Source of the DNA: Capitulum mitella
Lineage: Eukaryota; Arthropoda; Thecostraca; Pollicipedomorpha; Pollicipedidae
DNA length: 64,000 nucleotides
Reading direction: 5' to 3'
Assembly: GCA_030062745.1 (NCBI GenBank)
Contig: CP099841.1
Coordinates: 930,001-994,000, forward strand
Part shown: positions 62,054 through 64,000 of the stretch, piece by piece
Layout of the letters: every line of letters starts with the position of its first letter
How positions within the stretch are numbered: position 1 is the first letter of the stretch
Position numbers and translations under genes: made by a program
Notes under the pieces: model-generated
The model's database searches: none
The model's input: the letters and a program-made list of their open reading frames with translations, nothing else
Told to the model about the DNA's origin: nothing

Positions 62054-62875
62054 CTGGAAACAAATTCCGACGGATAAGTTATTCCATGATCAGGATGTAA
62101 TAGCCCATAAGGCCTGTGGGGAAGCCACCCACCAACTTTGGATATTTTTCCGAGACCTGTGCCGTTACATGAAAAATTACCAAAAGTTTCATGCTCGTTC
62201 AGCATCTTTGAGTTTCTATATTTTTTGCAACACTAGCACACGAAGAGGCAGTGCATCCCACAGGTATGTATTTTTAATCGGTAATGTTCAAGAACATTCT
62301 TTGGTAACGGGACATTTCGGCCTTCAAAACGAAGATAAATAAAACGGTTCTCGCCTGCTTCCCTGCGCGAAGATGCCACGATACTGGCGCCGGCGATGTC
62401 GTCTCTCACTGTAGAGTATTTAAGTGTATCTAAAATAGACATTGTATGGGAAATTTGGAGCTCTCAAAAATTCAAGCCGCGACCCGTCCCTGCTTGGCCT
62501 AACTATGGTCCATACCACCAAAACCGGGCATTTCACCATTTTGACCTGGACCCCGTAAACATACTCATAATTCAGGTGACTGCTAGTCAAACAACGTTTT
62601 TTCCTCGTGAAAACCGCACGCATTTGATGTACACACGTGCCAGGAAAAAGCTCTCGGGTCCAGCCCAGTTTAATGTTGGTTGAGTGGGGTGGCAATTTGC
62701 ATCTCTGATTTGCATTCTGTTTGGCGCTTATGCATCACTTGGACTCCGTTTCGTCGTAAGTTCCACTACTAAAACTGTTCGGATTAAATGGCTTCACCCG
62801 GTTATTGTCGTAAATAAGCTATCTGCTAGAACTGAAGATCCTAAATCCATGGCTGTCTGAGTTATTGCTATATAC
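62054..62875. other. No recognisable feature
   Basis: AT-rich, no exon supported. A further exon is needed here if the candidate at 62876-63033 belongs to the same transcript, because their phases do not join. Confidence 0.4.
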
Positions 62876-63033
62876 CTTTAAGTCTTAGCGAAATATCATT
62901 GGTTTTCCCATTGATAAACTCGGAAAACATGCCAACTTCCTGCGTTATGCCGAGAATCGGCACAGCTAGGTTCAGCCTGACGTATGTGCAAATTCCACCG
63001 TCATCGGCGCAACAGTCTGTGCTGTGCGTCTGG
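62876..63033 (-). CDS. Candidate exon, unrecognised
   Basis: Acceptor CCATCTTTAG behind a (GT)n-rich tract, donor TTAAAG|GTATAT. It encodes QTHSTDCCADDGGICTYVRL, then NLAVPILGITQEVGMFSEF and INGKTNDI. The composition looks coding, but I do not recognise the family. Its exit phase (1) does not match 62053, so its place in the kinesin transcript is open. Confidence 0.4.
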
Positions 63034-63049
63034 CTAAAGATGGGCACAC

Positions 63050-63060
63050 AAACACACACG

Positions 63061-63105
<45 letters not shown>

Positions 63106-63236
63106 GCACGCACGCACACGCACATGCACACGCACACTCTCACGTGCACACACGTGCACACGCACATGCACACGCACAAACGCACACATGCACGTGCACA
63201 CACACGCGCACACACACGCGCGCACACAGACACACA
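63050..63236. repeat. (CA)n-rich microsatellite
   Basis: Interrupted CA/CG/TG alternating purine-pyrimidine run of about 185 bp. It opens Thr-His and Cys-Val reading frames on both strands that are not genes. Confidence 0.97.
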
Positions 63237-63299
63237 CGACGATGTTGGTTTATAATATTAAAAGCAGATATTACAACTTCAAGAACTGACATCATCAGC

Positions 63300-63712
63300 A
63301 TGATATTTAAGCCGTCTCTGACTGGGGGAGGGGGCGGTTGACGCCCCCACTGTGGTTTTTCCAAGACTTCGAGAGAACAAACGAAGGCAGCGCCACAAAA
63401 TTACCTGTAGCTTTTGCCTGGTCATTTTTACACCTTGTGTCAAATTTTTGGCCCTGGGTCAACACATGTGTCTCACCTAGGTCAGGTCAAGCGGACCTAT
63501 GTCCAGAAAAGTTTAGCGTCCTGCAACTTTCTTGGAACACATGATATCACAATTAAACTTTTAGGGATTGGAGATCTTGATATATGCAACAAACCTGCTA
63601 TCTCAATTTTTTTCGGAATTTGCGGGGTCATTGACCTAAGGTTAACACTGTTTTTAAGACATATCGGTGATTTTTCGAGATTTGACAGAATTTCCTTGTA
63701 ACAATTTTAATG
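63300..63712. mobile_element. Possible TIR-element fragment
   Basis: GGGGGCGGTTGACGCCCCC (about 63332) is a small hairpin followed by GTGGTTTTTCCAAGACTTC. That layout matches the end of the element at 27333 (G/C stretch, then TTGGTTTTTCTTGAATAACT). AGGTCAGGTCAAG follows near 63480. No right end was seen; low confidence. Confidence 0.3.
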
Positions 63713-63717
63713 TTGGG

Positions 63718-63897
63718 TGGTGCAGAGATCCATTTGCCGTCAATGGACGAAGTATTAATGACTTCAAGCCATTGATCTGAGGTCAGGTCACGAATAACTG
63801 TTATGAGCCGAAATGCACCGCCGTCATCAATCACCAAACATTCATCGGTGATGAATTGCTCAGAGCGGGTTGAAAATGACAGAACTAGCTCGCACAA
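63718..63897 (-). CDS. Candidate exon, unrecognised
   Basis: Acceptor ATTACTCGCAG|TTG. It encodes LCELVLSFSTRSEQFITDEC, then LVIDDGGAFRLITVIRDL and TSDQWLEVINTSS. The donor is not clear, so the lower edge is approximate. D-D-G-G recurs here and in 62876-63033. It could be a more upstream exon of the minus-strand gene. Confidence 0.35.
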
Positions 63898-64000
63898 CTG
63901 CGAGTAATACCAAGAAATTCAAAAGATTTGAAAAAAAACATATTTTGGAAATAAACAGACTCTCGCGAATAAAGCTCCGCCAATTGTGTAAATTGATAAC

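Noticed and set aside
62868-63341. Open frames rich in Thr-His and Cys-Val
   Set aside because: Products of the (CA)n microsatellite; the possible real coding part is only 62876-63033.

Overview
The window reads as animal nuclear DNA: multi-exon genes with GT-AG introns, long non-coding stretches, tandem repeats and decayed transposable elements. The LIM-homeobox protein is closest, by eye and from memory, to arthropod Lim3. GC-rich blocks alternate with AT-rich ones. An arthropod, perhaps a crustacean such as a barnacle, is my inference; no database search was possible.

Layout. 0-32 kb: no gene I can support. It holds short tandem repeats, GC islands with embedded TAAT-type motifs, a 3.6-kb array of about 100 copies of a 35-bp unit (6.8-10.4 kb), a 26-27-bp array (17.3-17.9 kb), a broken non-LTR retrotransposon with a YADD motif (14.2-15.4 kb), and two inverted copies of one TIR element family (27.3-28.6 and 30.5-31.2 kb). 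32.65-40.34 kb, plus strand: a complete eight-exon Lhx3/Lhx4-type gene (Lim3), with two LIM domains, a homeodomain and the conserved C-terminal motif. 45.7 to at least 62 kb, minus strand: a C-terminal-motor kinesin-14 whose motor looks most like KCBP-type kinesins. Its coiled-coil exons extend upstream and its 5' end may lie beyond the window. The two genes are tail to tail. 43.6-44.1 and 56.2-57.4 kb hold TIR elements, the second with piggyBac-like TTAA ends. A 1.15-kb array of a 31-bp unit sits in a kinesin intron.

The most unusual pattern is that minisatellites sit directly on exon-intron boundaries and carry copies of the splice site. It is seen at the donor of Lim3 exon 1, the acceptors of exons 2, 3, 7 and 8, and, on the other strand, at the donor of a kinesin motor exon. 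There the repeated unit includes about 20 nt of exon plus the 5' splice site. Several arrays share a 34-35-bp period with unrelated sequence, and several share a degenerate CTGACGTCA core.

A second pattern is that otherwise good exons need the removal of single bases to read through (Lim3 exon 2, a kinesin exon at 51.8 kb, possibly 49.4-49.5 kb). This suggests uncorrected single-base insertions in the assembly.
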